Source: Streptosporangiales bacterium
Lineage (GTDB): Bacteria; Actinomycetota; Actinomycetes; Streptosporangiales; Streptosporangiaceae
Assembly (NCBI GenBank): GCA_009380095.1
Contig: WHSL01000020.1
Span: forward strand, 1 to 45,412
Direction of reading: 5' to 3'
Length of the DNA stretch: 45,412 nt
Numbering within the stretch: position 1 is the stretch's first letter; the number at the start of each line of letters is the position of its first letter. The notes beneath the pieces are model-generated. The model made no database searches and had not been told where the DNA came from. It saw only the letters and a program-made list of their open reading frames with translations. Of this stretch, positions 1 through 10,079 are shown in pieces. A program made the translations under genes and the position numbers.

Positions 1-238
1 GCGAGGCCGCGATGCTCCAGAAGGCCCAGGTGGATCCGAGCCAGACGCCACTGATCACCAGCCAGATGATCACCAGCTTGGCGGCCCGGCGAGCCCGCTC
101 CTCGGGCGGCGGCAGGGCCGGAGCCCACGGCGGGCCCATCGCGCCATATCCGGGCGGCCCCATCGCGCCGTACCCGCCGCCGGGCGGTCCTGGAGGGGCG
201 GGAGTGCCGGATGTGCCGGGTGGCGGCGGAAGGGTCAT
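1..238 (-). CDS. Proline-rich N-terminus of a membrane protein (partial, runs off left edge)
   Basis: Only the first 79 residues are inside the window. Reading from an ATG at 238 gives a Pro/Gly-rich head (residues 1-45) in which the unit YGAMGPP occurs twice (about 23-37), then a basic EERARRAAK stretch and a hydrophobic segment (about 54-72, rich in W, I, V) that looks like a first transmembrane helix. This layout, a disordered Pro-rich cytoplasmic head followed by membrane helices, is common in small actinobacterial DUF-type membrane proteins. No family can be named from this piece. It is divergent from the TenA-like gene, with 135 bp between the two starts. The start has no strong ribosome binding site. 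Confidence 0.6.
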   Translation of the reverse strand, partial: MTLPPPPGTSGTPAPPGPPGGGYGAMGPPGYGAMGPPWAPALPPPEERARRAAKLVIIWLVISGVWLGSTWAFWSIAAS

Positions 239-373
239 GGACGCAGCATGCCCGAGGACGCGTGTTCTGCGCACCCTCGTCGCCGATCATGGCCACCGGG
301 ACGCCCTGAGCCGGTGTCGTCACGGGCGAAAGGCCCTTGTGCGAGGGCTGTGCGGTCACGGGATAATGCGCTC

Positions 374-1039
374 ATGGCCACGGAGAGTCGCCGGGCGCGG
401 GAGATGCTCGACGCGCTGCGCGCGGAGCTGATGCCGGGCGGGCAGACCCCGCCGAACCGCTTCATCGCCCTGCTCACCAAGGGCGCGGTGCCACGCGAAC
501 GCCTCGCCTGGCTGGCCGCTGAGCAACACCACATCATCAACAGCGACCAGCGCAGCTTCAGCGCGCTCGCGACCCGCTTCCCGCAGGCGCCGGCCGGGCC
601 GTTCTTCCTCGGCCTGGCGCAGGGCGAGATCGCCGCGCTCGACCTGCTGCCCGCGCTGATCGACAAGACCGGGCCGCGCGACCTCGCGGCGTACGTGCCG
701 AAGCCGCTCGCCCAGACCTATCCGCACTTCCTGGCCTGGTGCGCGCTGAGCGCCCCGGCGAGCGCCGTGGCGATGGCGATGGCCGCGAACCTGGAGGTCT
801 GGGGGTCGTACTGCTCGGCCACCGGCGCGGCGCTGCGCGGATCGTACGGTCTCGGAACGGAGGCGGTCGCCTTCTTCGACTTCTTCTCCACCCCGCCGGA
901 CGGGTTCACCGAGCAGGCCGTCGACGTGGCGCAGGCCGGGCTCGACGGCGGCGAGGAGCCGGAGACGGCCGTCCGTACGGCCCGCGCCATGCAGGCCTAC
1001 GAGCTCGCCTTCTGGGACGCCCTCGCCGAGGGCCTCTGA
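374..1039 (+). CDS. TenA/PqqC-like (haem-oxygenase fold) protein
   Basis: A 221-residue all-helical protein. It resembles the TenA/THI-4 group by its size and by the C-terminal signature YELAFWD (about 209-215, with Glu210 at the place of the conserved C-terminal Glu of TenA). A Cys sits mid-protein in YCSATG (about 146-151) and a NSDQR motif at 57-61 follows the EQHH segment. TenA proteins hydrolyse thiamine or its amino-pyrimidine breakdown products, but many actinobacterial members have unknown substrates, so a salvage role is only a possibility. The reading frame is open back to 248. I chose the ATG at 374 because residues upstream look like non-coding read-through. The gene is convergent with rbpA. 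Confidence 0.6.
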   Translation: MATESRRAREMLDALRAELMPGGQTPPNRFIALLTKGAVPRERLAWLAAEQHHIINSDQRSFSALATRFPQAPAGPFFLGLAQGEIAALDLLPALIDKTGPRDLAAYVPKPLAQTYPHFLAWCALSAPASAVAMAMAANLEVWGSYCSATGAALRGSYGLGTEAVAFFDFFSTPPDGFTEQAVDVAQAGLDGGEEPETAVRTARAMQAYELAFWDALAEGL

Positions 1040-1058
1040 GCCGGAGCCGAACGCGCGA

Positions 1059-1093
1059 ACGGCCCCGTCCCGCGGGAGGTGGGACGGGGCCGT
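1059..1093. terminator. Bidirectional terminator hairpin between TenA-like gene and rbpA
   Basis: A perfect 13-bp inverted repeat (1059-1071 with 1081-1093, core GGCCCCGTCCC) with a 9-base loop lies between two convergent stop codons. It has no clear T-tract on either side, which is usual for high-GC actinobacterial terminators. Confidence 0.75.
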
Positions 1094-1112
1094 CGCAGGC
1101 GTGCGTCGCGGG

Positions 1113-1475
1113 TCAGCCGCGCATGGCGGCCCTGACCGCGGCGCGGTCGGCGCGGAGCTTCTCCAGAGCCTCGTCCAGGATGGCCTGGCCGTCGCTCTCG
1201 CTGCGCCGCTCCTTCACGTAGGCGAGATGGGTCTTGTACGGCTCCGTACGGGGAGGGTCGGGCGGGGCCTGGGGGTCCCGGCCCGCGGGGAAACCGCAGC
1301 GAGGGCAGTCCCACTGCTCGGGGACGGCCGCCTCCGAGGCGAAGCTGGGCAGGGTCTCATGCTTGTTCGCGCAGTAGAACGCCACCCGGACGCGCGGCGC
1401 CGACTCGCCACGCTCCGCCTCGCCCATCGGGCCGGCGCCGACGCGGCTGCCGCGAATCGCGTTGCCACTTCCCAC
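1113..1475 (-). CDS. rbpA: RNA polymerase-binding protein RbpA
   Basis: A 120-residue protein with the RbpA layout: the N-terminal MGSGNAIRGSRVG segment, the GPMGEAERGESAPR basic linker (about 16-29), the core domain with CANKHE and the WDCPRCGFPAG knuckle (about 55-65), and the C-terminal sigma-interacting helices after PPRTEPYKTHLAYVKERR. RbpA binds the beta subunit and the group 1/2 sigma factors and stabilises the open promoter complex in actinobacteria. The start is a GTG at 1475 with AAAGGTG seven bases upstream. It lies downstream of secG on the same strand but about 150 bp away, so probably has its own promoter. I did not find the SigR-type GGAAT-N18-GTT promoter known for rbpA in Streptomyces. 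Confidence 0.95.
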   Translation of the reverse strand: MGSGNAIRGSRVGAGPMGEAERGESAPRVRVAFYCANKHETLPSFASEAAVPEQWDCPRCGFPAGRDPQAPPDPPRTEPYKTHLAYVKERRSESDGQAILDEALEKLRADRAAVRAAMRG

Positions 1476-1533
1476 GGATCACACCTTTCGGGGGGCCAGG
1501 GGGTCACCCCCCGGGACCAACACTGCGGATCGG

Positions 1534-1550
1534 CCCCACTCACGGTGGGG
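1534..1550 (-). terminator. Short hairpin between secG and rbpA
   Basis: CCCCAC and GTGGGG arms (6 bp) around a 5-base loop, downstream of the secG stop and upstream of rbpA. It could end secG transcripts or act in the rbpA leader. A second GC-rich inverted repeat follows at about 1489-1515, nearer the rbpA start. There is no T-tract. Confidence 0.35.
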
Positions 1551-1626
1551 ACGACGGTTCGATTGTTGTCAGCGGGCCACGCAGTGCCTCCGCCGGGCGC
1601 GCGGCGGCCGGTGGAACCCGCGTGGG

Positions 1627-1857
1627 TCAGGCCTTCATCAGCAGGCCGAGCACCACGATGCAGGCGAACCAGATGATGGCGGTGCCGATGGTGAGGCGGT
1701 CGAGGTTGCGCTCGACCACCGACGATCCACCGAGCGAGGTGGAGACACCGCCACCGAACAGATCCGAGAGTCCGCCGCCCTTGCCCTTGTGGAGCAGGAC
1801 GAGCAGGACGAGCAGAGCGCTCGTGATGATCAGAACGATGGAGGTACCGATGATCAC
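1627..1857 (-). CDS. secG: Preprotein translocase subunit SecG
   Basis: A 76-residue protein with the SecG pattern: a first membrane helix (about 4-22, IIGTSIVLIITSALLVLLVL), the cytoplasmic loop LLHKGKGGGLSDLFGGG (about 20-36) and a second helix near the C-terminus (about 55-72). SecG is the accessory third subunit of the SecYEG channel. The start is a GTG at 1857, preceded by AGGGAGCAGG. An upstream extension to 1962 lacks SecG-like sequence and was dropped. It follows tpiA on the same strand after 265 bp, the usual actinobacterial order gap-pgk-tpiA-secG. The long spacing suggests an independent promoter. Confidence 0.93.
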   Translation of the reverse strand: MIIGTSIVLIITSALLVLLVLLHKGKGGGLSDLFGGGVSTSLGGSSVVERNLDRLTIGTAIIWFACIVVLGLLMKA

Positions 1858-2122
1858 TGTAGAAGCCTGCTCCCTGTGTGGGCTCCGGCCCCGCCGCTGG
1901 GCGGGCCTGCTTTCAATATCCGGCGCCACGCCGTCGTGACGCCGGAAGCGCTGGGGGTGCATGGGCGGTTACCCGAACCGAGTATCACCCAGACTCGACA
2001 AGCCTACGACGAACCGGCACGTGCTGCGGCCCGAACCCCCCAGCGTGTCCTCAGGTGCCGGGAAAAGTCATGCGCCGCGACTCACCGCCGTCACTCCGGA
2101 TGTCGTACGTCGCCGCCGATCA

Positions 2123-2908
2123 TCACCCCGCGACGGCCAGGTCACGGTACCGGCAGATCGTGACGAACTCCACCGCGTCGAGGCTGGCCCCGCCGACCAG
2201 GGCGCCGTCCACGTCCGGCTGGGCCATGATGCCGGCGATGTTGCCGGACTTCACGGACCCGCCGTACAGGATGCGGATGCGGCCCGCGAGCTGGCCGCCG
2301 TACACGTCGGCGAGCTGAGCGCGGATCGCCGCGCAGACCTCCTGCGCGTCGTCGGGGGTGGCGACCTCGCCGGTGCCGATCGCCCACACCGGCTCGTACG
2401 CGATCACGATCTCCTCGGCCTGCTCGGCGGTGATGCCGTCCAGAGCGCCCCTCAGCTGGCCGACGCAGTGCGCCACCTGGGCGCCGTCCCGGCGGACCTC
2501 CAGCCCCTCGCCGACGCACAGCAGCGGCGCCATCTCGTGCGCCAAGACCACCTTGACCTTGGCGTTCACCAGCGCGTCGGACTCGCCGTGGTGCTCCCGC
2601 CGCTCCGAGTGCCCGGCGAGCACGTACCGGCAGCCGAGCTTGGCCAGCATCGACGCGGAGACCTCGCCGGTGTACGCGCCCTTGGGGTGCGCGGAGACGT
2701 CCTGCGCGCCGTACTCGATGCGCAGCTTGTCGCCGTCGATCAGCGTCTGCACGCTGCGCAGCGCGGTGAACGGGGGCAGGACCGCCACCTCGACCGCGTC
2801 GTAGTCCTTGTCGGACAGCGCGAACGCCAGCTGCTGGACCAGCTTGAGCGCCTCGAAGTGGTTGTTGTGCATCTTCCAGTTGCCGGCGATCAGCGGCTTG
2901 CGGGACAA
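2123..2908 (-). CDS. tpiA: Triosephosphate isomerase
   Basis: A full-length (261-residue) TIM-barrel enzyme interconverting dihydroxyacetone phosphate and glyceraldehyde 3-phosphate in the cytosol. Catalytic residues are visible: Lys12 in GNWKMH, His100 in AGHSERRE, and Glu172 in the [10 protein letters not shown] loop-6 signature. The phosphate-binding ILYGGSV near the C-terminus is intact. The ATG lies three bases after the pgk stop, so the two genes are almost certainly cotranscribed and translationally coupled in the gap-pgk-tpiA operon. Nothing is missing relative to the family. Confidence 0.97.
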   Translation of the reverse strand: MSRKPLIAGNWKMHNNHFEALKLVQQLAFALSDKDYDAVEVAVLPPFTALRSVQTLIDGDKLRIEYGAQDVSAHPKGAYTGEVSASMLAKLGCRYVLAGHSERREHHGESDALVNAKVKVVLAHEMAPLLCVGEGLEVRRDGAQVAHCVGQLRGALDGITAEQAEEIVIAYEPVWAIGTGEVATPDDAQEVCAAIRAQLADVYGGQLAGRIRILYGGSVKSGNIAGIMAQPDVDGALVGGASLDAVEFVTICRYRDLAVAG

Positions 2909-2911
2909 GGC

Positions 2912-4098
2912 TCAGCCCTCCAGTGCGACAAGGCCCGGAAGCGTCTTGCCCTCGAGGTACTCGAGGCTGGCGCCGCCACCGGTCGAGATGTGTCCGAACG
3001 CGTTCTCGTCGAAACCCAGTGTGCGGACCGCCGCCGCGGAGTCGCCGCCGCCGACCACGGTGAACGCGCCCGAGTCGATCATGCCTTGGGCGACCGCGCG
3101 GGTGCCGTGGGCGTACGGCGCCATCTCGAAGACCCCCATCGGCCCGTTCCAGAACACCGTCTTGGTGCCGGTCAGCCGCTCCGCGAACAGCCGGCCGCTG
3201 TCCGGCCCGATGTCCAGCCCCATCCGGTCCGCGGGGATGGCGTCCGCGGGCACCACCCCGTGGTCGGCGTCCGCGCTGAACGCCGCGGCCGCGACGATGT
3301 CCGTGGGCAGCACGAACTCCACGCCGGCCTCCTCGGCGCGCCGCAGGTAGCCGCGGACCGTGTCGATCTGGTCCTCCTCCAGCAGGCTGCTCCCGACCTC
3401 GTGCCCGCGCGCGGCGAGGAACGTGAACACCATGCCACCGCCGATCAGGATGCGGTCGGCCACGCCGAGCAGGTTGTCGATCACCCCGAGCTTGTCGGAG
3501 ACCTTGGAGCCACCGAGCACCACCGCGTACGGCCGGTCGGGGCTCTCGGTGAGCCGCTGCAGCACCCCGACCTCGGTGAGGATCAGCCCGCCGGCCGCGC
3601 TGGGCAGCCGCTTCGGCACGTCGTACACGCTGGCGTGCTTGCGGTGCACGGCGCCGAACGCGTTGTTCACGAACAGCTCGGCGAGCCCGGCCAGGCGGTC
3701 GGCGAAGGCGCCGCGTTCCGCGTCGTCCTTGCTGGTCTCGCCCGGCTCGAAGCGCAGGTTCTCCAGCAGCGCGTACCGCCCGTCTCCGAGCTCGCCGACG
3801 GTGGCCTGGGCGCTCTCGCCGACGACGTCGGTGGCGAAGGCGACCGGCTCGCCGAGCAGCTCGCTCAGCCGCTCCGCCACCGGGCGCAGCGAGAACTCGG
3901 GCTTGACCTGGCCCTTGGGGCGGCCCAGGTGGGCACAGACGATCACCTTCGCGCCGCGCTCGGCGAGCTTGCGCAGCGCGGGCAGGGTGGCACGGATCCG
4001 CCCGTCGTCGGTGATCCGCCCGTCGTCCAGGGGGACGTTGAGGTCGGCGCGGACGAGCACCCGCCGGCCGGGTACGTCGAGGGCGTCGATGGTCTTCA

Positions 4099-4099
<1 letters not shown>
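2912..4099 (-). CDS. pgk: Phosphoglycerate kinase
   Basis: A 395-residue enzyme that transfers the acyl phosphate of 1,3-bisphosphoglycerate to ADP. The N-terminal substrate domain shows [12 protein letters not shown] (about 13-24) and the HLGRPKG loop. The C-terminal nucleotide domain shows [11 protein letters not shown], the [13 protein letters not shown] segment and the GGGDSAAAV loop near the C-terminus. The start is the ATG at 4099, sharing one base with the gap stop codon (TGATG), which implies coupled translation. A longer frame open to 4156 only overlaps gap. Family length is normal. Confidence 0.97.
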
Positions 4100-5181
<1,082 letters not shown>

Positions 5182-5221
5182 TTATCGAACCCGGGAAAAC
5201 CCGGGGCCTCCGGCGCGCGGG

Positions 5222-6742
5222 TCAGCGGACGCGGTAGACGACGGCCTGGCCGTCCGGCGTGCGGTAGGCCGGCGCGGTCCCGGCCGGGCGCAGGGCCGGG
5301 CCGAACACATCGGCGGCGGCCTCGCGGCAGTGGCCACAGACGGTCGGCTCCCCCGCCCCGTACACGACGATGAGGTCACCCGCGGCGGGCCGGTCCGACG
5401 GGCCGTGCGTACGCAGCCGCATCGGCCAGGCCTCGCCGCCGAACGGGCCCTGCCGGTACACGCCGAGGACCCCCACGGTCCGCCGGTCCGCCCAGACCGT
5501 GGCGGCGGGCGCCGGGTGCGCGGCGAGCCAGGTCCGTACGCGCTCCATCTGGGTGGCGCCGCCCGCGCGGGTACCGGGGTCACGCGCCCAGCCCGCCGCC
5601 GCGGTGCCGGCCGTACCCAGCGCCATGACCAGCACCGGCACGGCCGCCAGCGCCGTCGCGGCGCGGCCCCGCGCCGGCGAGCGGCGCACCGCGAACGCCG
5701 CGGCCAGGGCCAGCGCGCCCAGGCCGCCGAGCACGAACGCGGGGAAGATCGGGAACCAGTACCGGATCAGCTGCAGCCGCAGCTTCGGCGCGGACGGGTC
5801 CAGCACCCCGCCGAGCAGCGTGAGCGGCACCCACAGGGACGCCACCCAGGCGGCGGGGAGCAGCAGCGGCAGCAGCGGGCGGCCCGGCCCGGCCTTGCGC
5901 CGCCGCCAGAGCAGGAACAGGCCGGCCAGCCCCATCAGGGCGGTGAGGCCGAGCAGCGCGTTCAGCCACCCGGCCTCAGGGAAGTCCTCCAGCGTGGTGG
6001 GCAGCCGCAGCAGGTAGACGTGCAGCGGCTTGTCCCGGTACGTGGCCGCGATCTCCGGCGGTGACGGGGCCTGGCCGTGCCCGGCGGCGGCCTTCAGCCG
6101 GGCCAGCGGGTCGCCGGCGACGAGCGCGGAGAGCACCAGCTCCGCGGCGAACAGCAGCACCATCGGCGCGGCCACGACGAGCAGCCCACGGAGCCCGGCC
6201 CGCCGCCACAGCAGCAACGGCACCAGCGGCCACACGCAGACCACGAACTCCCGGGCGAGGTAGCTCCAGCCCAGCAGCACGCCGATGGCCACGTACGCGG
6301 GCCACGCCGCGCGCAGGCGCCCCCGCCGCACCGCGACGGCCAGCGCCAGCGCGGCGGTGAGCAACGCGGCCGCCAGCACGTCGGGAAGCAGCTCGGACCC
6401 GTCGAGAAAGACCGGCGTGATCGCCACCAGGGTCAACGCCCCGGCGGCCCCCACGACCCGCCCGTAGAGCAGCACACCCAGCACGTACACCGCCGCCACC
6501 AACAGCACGGTCGTGAACAACGGCACAAGGTGGTAGGCGGTCTGCGAGTACCCGAACACCTCGATGGCCGCCCGGGCGGGCAACGTCACGCCGAACCGCA
6601 GGTACTGGTGCGCCAGCCCCGGGTTGTCCAGCGGCTCGGGAAAGGCCAGCGCCGCCCGGAGGTAGTTGAGCTGGTCCGACGGATACGGCGGGCGCAGGTA
6701 GGCGAACCAGACCACGAGCCAGCCGAGGCTGAGCGTGGCCAT
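5222..6742 (-). CDS. Multi-pass GT-C-like membrane glycosyltransferase
   Basis: A 506-residue polytopic protein. After the first helix (about 3-16) there is a periplasmic loop YPSDQLNYLRAALAFPEP with an acidic Asp at about 23, then about ten further hydrophobic segments up to about residue 395, then a soluble C-terminal domain of about 110 residues. A first-loop acidic residue, many helices and an extracytoplasmic C-terminal domain are the GT-C (ArnT/PMT/EmbC-like) plan, which uses polyprenyl-phosphate sugar donors. The acceptor cannot be predicted. Upstream ATG choice is weak: there is no good ribosome binding site before 6742, although an in-frame stop at about 6802 limits any extension. 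It sits between whiA and gap without evident functional link. Confidence 0.6.
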   Translation of the reverse strand: MATLSLGWLVVWFAYLRPPYPSDQLNYLRAALAFPEPLDNPGLAHQYLRFGVTLPARAAIEVFGYSQTAYHLVPLFTTVLLVAAVYVLGVLLYGRVVGAAGALTLVAITPVFLDGSELLPDVLAAALLTAALALAVAVRRGRLRAAWPAYVAIGVLLGWSYLAREFVVCVWPLVPLLLWRRAGLRGLLVVAAPMVLLFAAELVLSALVAGDPLARLKAAAGHGQAPSPPEIAATYRDKPLHVYLLRLPTTLEDFPEAGWLNALLGLTALMGLAGLFLLWRRRKAGPGRPLLPLLLPAAWVASLWVPLTLLGGVLDPSAPKLRLQLIRYWFPIFPAFVLGGLGALALAAAFAVRRSPARGRAATALAAVPVLVMALGTAGTAAAGWARDPGTRAGGATQMERVRTWLAAHPAPAATVWADRRTVGVLGVYRQGPFGGEAWPMRLRTHGPSDRPAAGDLIVVYGAGEPTVCGHCREAAADVFGPALRPAGTAPAYRTPDGQAVVYRVR

Positions 6743-7092
6743 CGTCGTTGTCGTCGTGGTCCACCGCAGCGGGGACGCGACCCGGCGAAGCGTGACTCCT
6801 CCTCAGGGACGAGCTCAGGGACGAGCACGCACAGTGATCGTCATTTAGCCAACCACCCCCGTCCGGCCATCGCGATGACCCACGCCGCGCGCTCCCACAC
6901 GAACACGCCGAACGTGGCGAGGGCGCCCCGTTCCCGGGACGCCCTCCAAGGCGCGCTGCTACATCGGTCATCCAAACGGCCACCGGGCGGCGGCAGGACC
7001 ACACTCCCGAACCCGAGCGTCCCACCCGTGACCCCGACAAGACCACCACGTGAACACCGCGCGACACCCGCCCCGCACCTGGCACGGACGGC
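6743..7092. other. 350-bp intergenic stretch between whiA and the GT-C gene
   Basis: No open frame here has coding character on either strand. The only structure noticed is a 12-bp tandem duplication (CTCAGGGACGAG twice, 6802-6825), close to the start of the downstream minus-strand gene. The region should contain the whiA terminator and the promoter of the GT-C gene, but no convincing elements were found. Confidence 0.5.
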
Positions 7093-8073
7093 TCAGGGAA
7101 CAAGCATGTCCGGCGTCAGATTGGCGTCCGTACCGGCGATGCCGAGCTCGATGGCCCGCTTGTCGGCCATGGCGAGCAACCGCCGGATCCGCCCGGCGAT
7201 CGCATCCTTCGTCAACGGCGGATCGGCGAGCTGCCCGAGCTCCTCGAGCGAGGCCTGCTTGTGCTCCAGCCGCAACCGCCCGGCCGTGACAAGATGCTCC
7301 GGCGCCTCATCGGCGAGGATCTCCAAGGCCCGCTCCACCCGAGCACCCGCCGCCACCGCCGCCCGAGCGGACCGCCGCAGGTTCGCGTCGTCGAAGTTGG
7401 CGAGCCGATTGGCCGTGGCGCGCACCTCCCGCCGCATCCGCCGCTCCTCCCAGGCGAGCACGGACTCATGCGCCCCCAGCCGCGTCAGCAACGCACCGAT
7501 CGCGTCACCGTCCCGCACCACGACTCGATCAACCCCCCGCACCTCACGCGCCTTGGAGTGGATCTTGAGCCGCCGCGCGGAGCCGACGAGCGCGAGCGCG
7601 GCCTCCGGCCCAGGGCAGGTGACCTCGAGCGACATGGAGCGGCCGGGCTCGGTGAGCGAGCCGTGCGCGAGGAACGCGCCGCGCCAGGCGGACTCGGCGT
7701 CGCAGACCGCACCGGCCACGACGTGCCGGGGCAGGCCCCGTACGGGCCGCCCGTTGTTGTCGATGAGCCCGGTCTGCCGGGCCAGGCTCTCACCGTCGCG
7801 GTAGACGCGGACCACGTACCGGTTGCCCTTGCGCAGCCCGCTGGGCGCCAGCACGACGACGTCGGAGCTGTGCCCGAAGACCTCGGCGATGTCCTTGCGC
7901 AGCCGTCGGGCGGCCGACCCGGTGTCCAGCTCGGCCTCGATCACGATCCGGCCGCCCACCAGGTGCAGCCCCCCGGCGAACCGCAGGAGTGTCGAGACCT
8001 CCGCCTTGCGGCAGCACGGCTTGAGCACCGTGAGCCGGCTCAGCTCGTCCTTCACCACGCCCGTCATCGCCAT
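7093..8073 (-). CDS. whiA: DNA-binding regulator WhiA
   Basis: A full-length (326-residue) WhiA. The N-terminal part ([14 protein letters not shown] onward) has the LAGLIDADG-homing-endonuclease-like fold seen in the family, with [11 protein letters not shown] and [16 protein letters not shown] segments. The C-terminal part (about 230-310) is the helix-turn-helix domain with [34 protein letters not shown]. In Streptomyces WhiA acts with WhiB to switch on sporulation septation genes; in non-sporulating bacteria it affects division. The ATG at 8073 follows GGGGGAGGAACGTTC, an ideal ribosome binding site. It lies 41 bp after yvcK in the conserved rapZ-yvcK-whiA cluster. Confidence 0.97.
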   Translation of the reverse strand: MAMTGVVKDELSRLTVLKPCCRKAEVSTLLRFAGGLHLVGGRIVIEAELDTGSAARRLRKDIAEVFGHSSDVVVLAPSGLRKGNRYVVRVYRDGESLARQTGLIDNNGRPVRGLPRHVVAGAVCDAESAWRGAFLAHGSLTEPGRSMSLEVTCPGPEAALALVGSARRLKIHSKAREVRGVDRVVVRDGDAIGALLTRLGAHESVLAWEERRMRREVRATANRLANFDDANLRRSARAAVAAGARVERALEILADEAPEHLVTAGRLRLEHKQASLEELGQLADPPLTKDAIAGRIRRLLAMADKRAIELGIAGTDANLTPDMLVP

Positions 8074-8114
8074 GAACGTTCCTCCCCCTCGTCGTGGCTT
8101 GTATCGGCCGGCAC

Positions 8115-9098
8115 TCAGTCGGCACCGTGGCCGGGCCCCCGTGACCCGGCCTGCCCCTCGGCACCGAAGATCTCGGCGAACGCGTCACCGAACCGGCCCG
8201 GGTCGTGCCGGTCGCGGCCGTCGTTCAGTTCGGCCAGCTCGAGCCGCCCGCCCAGCGTGGACACCGCCTTGGCCAGCCGGTCCCGGTCGTCGACCACCCC
8301 GGGATCGGCGAGCACCACGTCCACGGCGAGCCGGGGCGCGTGTGCCGCCAGCACATCAAGATACGTGTGCGCGGAGAACCCGTCGGTCTCCCCCGGCTGG
8401 TGGGACAGGTTCAGCACCACCATGCGCCGCGCCCGGGTGGTCACCAGGGCCTCGGCCAGCTCCGGCACTTTGAGGTGCGGAAGCACGCTGGTGAACCAGG
8501 AGCCGGGGCCGAAGACGACCCAGTCGGCCTCCCTGACCGCGGCCACCGCCTCCGGCGCGGCGGGCGGGTCGTCCGGCACCAGGGACACGTTGAGCACCTG
8601 GCCGGGGGTGCTCGCGCAGGCCACCTGGCCACGCACGGTCACCACCTCGCCGGGCCGGGCCGGGTCGCCCCCCGCGACCTCGGCCTGGATGTCCAGCGGC
8701 ACCGACGCCATGGGCAGCACCCGGCCGTGCGCGCCGAGCAGCCGGCCCATCCAGTCCAGCGCCGCGACCTGGTCGCCGAGCAGCTCCCAGAGCGCCACGA
8801 TGAGCAGGTTGCCCAGCGCGTGCCCGGACATCTCGCCGGACCCGCCGAACCGGTGCTGCACCACCCGGCTCCAGGTACGGCCCCAGTCGTCGTCGCCGCA
8901 GAGCGCGGCCAGCGCCATGCGCAGGTCGCCGGGTGGCAGCACGCCGAACTCCGAGCGCAGCCGGCCGCTGGACCCGCCGTCGTCGGCCACGGTCACGATG
9001 GCGGTGAGGTCGCCGGCGACGCGGCGCAGCGCGGACAGCGAGGCGAAGAGTCCGTGGCCGCCGCCGAGCGCGACGACCCGCGGTCCCCGATCACCCAT
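8115..9098 (-). CDS. yvcK: YvcK/CofD-like UDP-sugar-binding protein (gluconeogenesis factor)
   Basis: A 327-residue Rossmann-like protein. The N-terminal glycine loop [18 protein letters not shown] (8-25), [14 protein letters not shown], the [10 protein letters not shown] motif and [14 protein letters not shown] identify the YvcK branch of the CofD superfamily. Family members bind UDP-GlcNAc and support growth on gluconeogenic carbon and envelope integrity; the mechanism is not fully settled. The N-terminus is shorter than in some Streptomyces homologues but the glycine loop is complete. The ATG at 9098 overlaps the stop codon of a possible 22-codon upstream frame (ATGGGTGA), so translation may be coupled to it. 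Confidence 0.93.
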   Translation of the reverse strand: MGDRGPRVVALGGGHGLFASLSALRRVAGDLTAIVTVADDGGSSGRLRSEFGVLPPGDLRMALAALCGDDDWGRTWSRVVQHRFGGSGEMSGHALGNLLIVALWELLGDQVAALDWMGRLLGAHGRVLPMASVPLDIQAEVAGGDPARPGEVVTVRGQVACASTPGQVLNVSLVPDDPPAAPEAVAAVREADWVVFGPGSWFTSVLPHLKVPELAEALVTTRARRMVVLNLSHQPGETDGFSAHTYLDVLAAHAPRLAVDVVLADPGVVDDRDRLAKAVSTLGGRLELAELNDGRDRHDPGRFGDAFAEIFGAEGQAGSRGPGHGAD

Positions 9099-9159
9099 CC
9101 GTACGCACCCCGCCCTTCGCCGGCCCGCGTCCGTCGACTGCGGTCTTGCTCTCGGTCAT
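9091..9159 (-). CDS. Possible 22-codon upstream ORF coupled to yvcK
   Basis: Between rapZ and yvcK an ATG at 9159 opens a frame of 22 codons (MTESKTAVDG...) that ends at TGA 9093-9091, overlapping the yvcK ATG by 8 bases. Weak GAGG/GGAG motifs precede the ATG. It may be a leader peptide for coupling or simply chance. The product has no recognisable domain. Confidence 0.25.
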   Translation of the reverse strand: MTESKTAVDGRGPAKGGVRTDG

Positions 9160-9191
9160 GCTCCGCCTCATGGTGCCGCCCGGCGACGCCG

Positions 9192-10079
9192 TCACTCGCG
9201 GCCCAGGTCACGGTGGACCACCTGGACCTCGATGCCGTCGTCGCGCAGCCGCGCGCCCAGTTGCTCGGCCATCGCGACGCTGCGATGTTTGCCGCCGGTG
9301 CAGCCGACGGCGAGGGTGGCGTAGTGCTTGCCCTCCCGCTCGTAGCCGGCCGAGAGCAGCCGGAGCACCTCGGTGTAGGCGTCGAGGAACTCCTTGGCGC
9401 CGCTCTGAGACAGAACGTACTCCCGGACGGGCTGGTCGCGCCCGGTCAATGGGCGGAGCTCGGGAATCCAGTGCGGATTGGGCAGGAACCGGCAGTCGAT
9501 CACGAGGTCGGCGTCGACCGGCAGGCCGTACTTGTAGCCGAAGGAGACCACGTTGACGCGGAGCGTGTTCTTCCCGTCGGCGTCGAAGAACGCGACGATC
9601 TTGGCACGCAGCTCGTGCACGTTGAGCTGGGAGGTGTCCACCACCAGGTCGGCCTCGCCGCGGATGCTCCGGAGCACCTCGCGCTCGGCGGCGATGCCGT
9701 CGGACAGCCGCCCCTCGCCCTGCAGCGGGTGCGGGCGCCGTACGCTCTCGAAGCGGCGGACCAGGGGGTCGTCCCCCGCCTCCAGGAACAGCACGCGCAC
9801 CCGGCAGCCACGGCTCCTCAGCTCCTCGATGGTGGACCACAGGTCGGTGGTGAAGGCGCGGCTGCGCACGTCCACGACGGCCGCGACGTACGGCACCGCG
9901 CCCCGCGTGCGGGCCGCCAGGTCCACCATCGGTGGCAGCAGCCCCGGCGGCAGGTTGTCGACGACGAACCAGCCGAGATCCTCCAGCGCGCGCGCCGCGG
10001 TGCTGCGGCCCGCCCCCGACATGCCGCTGATGATCACGATCTCCGGTGCGGGGCCCCCCGCCATGCCCGGTGCGATCAC
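9192..10079 (-). CDS. rapZ: RNase adapter / nucleotide-binding protein RapZ (YvcJ family)
   Basis: A full-length (295-residue) protein. The N-terminal P-loop is GMSGAGRST (19-27), followed by [15 protein letters not shown]. The C-terminal domain carries [26 protein letters not shown] and [11 protein letters not shown], the metabolite-binding signature that senses glucosamine-6-phosphate in enterobacterial RapZ. In actinobacteria its targets are unknown, but its place next to yvcK links both to amino-sugar/envelope supply. Arg replaces the usual P-loop Lys, as is common in actinobacterial members. The GTG start at 10079 overlaps the uvrC stop by four bases (GTGA), so it is coupled to uvrC. Confidence 0.94.
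   Translation of the reverse strand: MIAPGMAGGPAPEIVIISGMSGAGRSTAARALEDLGWFVVDNLPPGLLPPMVDLAARTRGAVPYVAAVVDVRSRAFTTDLWSTIEELRSRGCRVRVLFLEAGDDPLVRRFESVRRPHPLQGEGRLSDGIAAEREVLRSIRGEADLVVDTSQLNVHELRAKIVAFFDADGKNTLRVNVVSFGYKYGLPVDADLVIDCRFLPNPHWIPELRPLTGRDQPVREYVLSQSGAKEFLDAYTEVLRLLSAGYEREGKHYATLAVGCTGGKHRSVAMAEQLGARLRDDGIEVQVVHRDLGRE

Noticed and set aside
5184-5210. CCCGGG-AAAA-CCCGGG inverted repeat between the GT-C gene and gap
   Set aside because: The stem is short and self-complementary within each arm; too weak to call as a terminator or operator.
9192-10079. Arg instead of Lys in the RapZ P-loop (GMSGAGRST) as a possible inactivating change
   Set aside because: The same Arg is, from memory, usual in actinobacterial RapZ proteins, so it is not a peculiarity of this copy.
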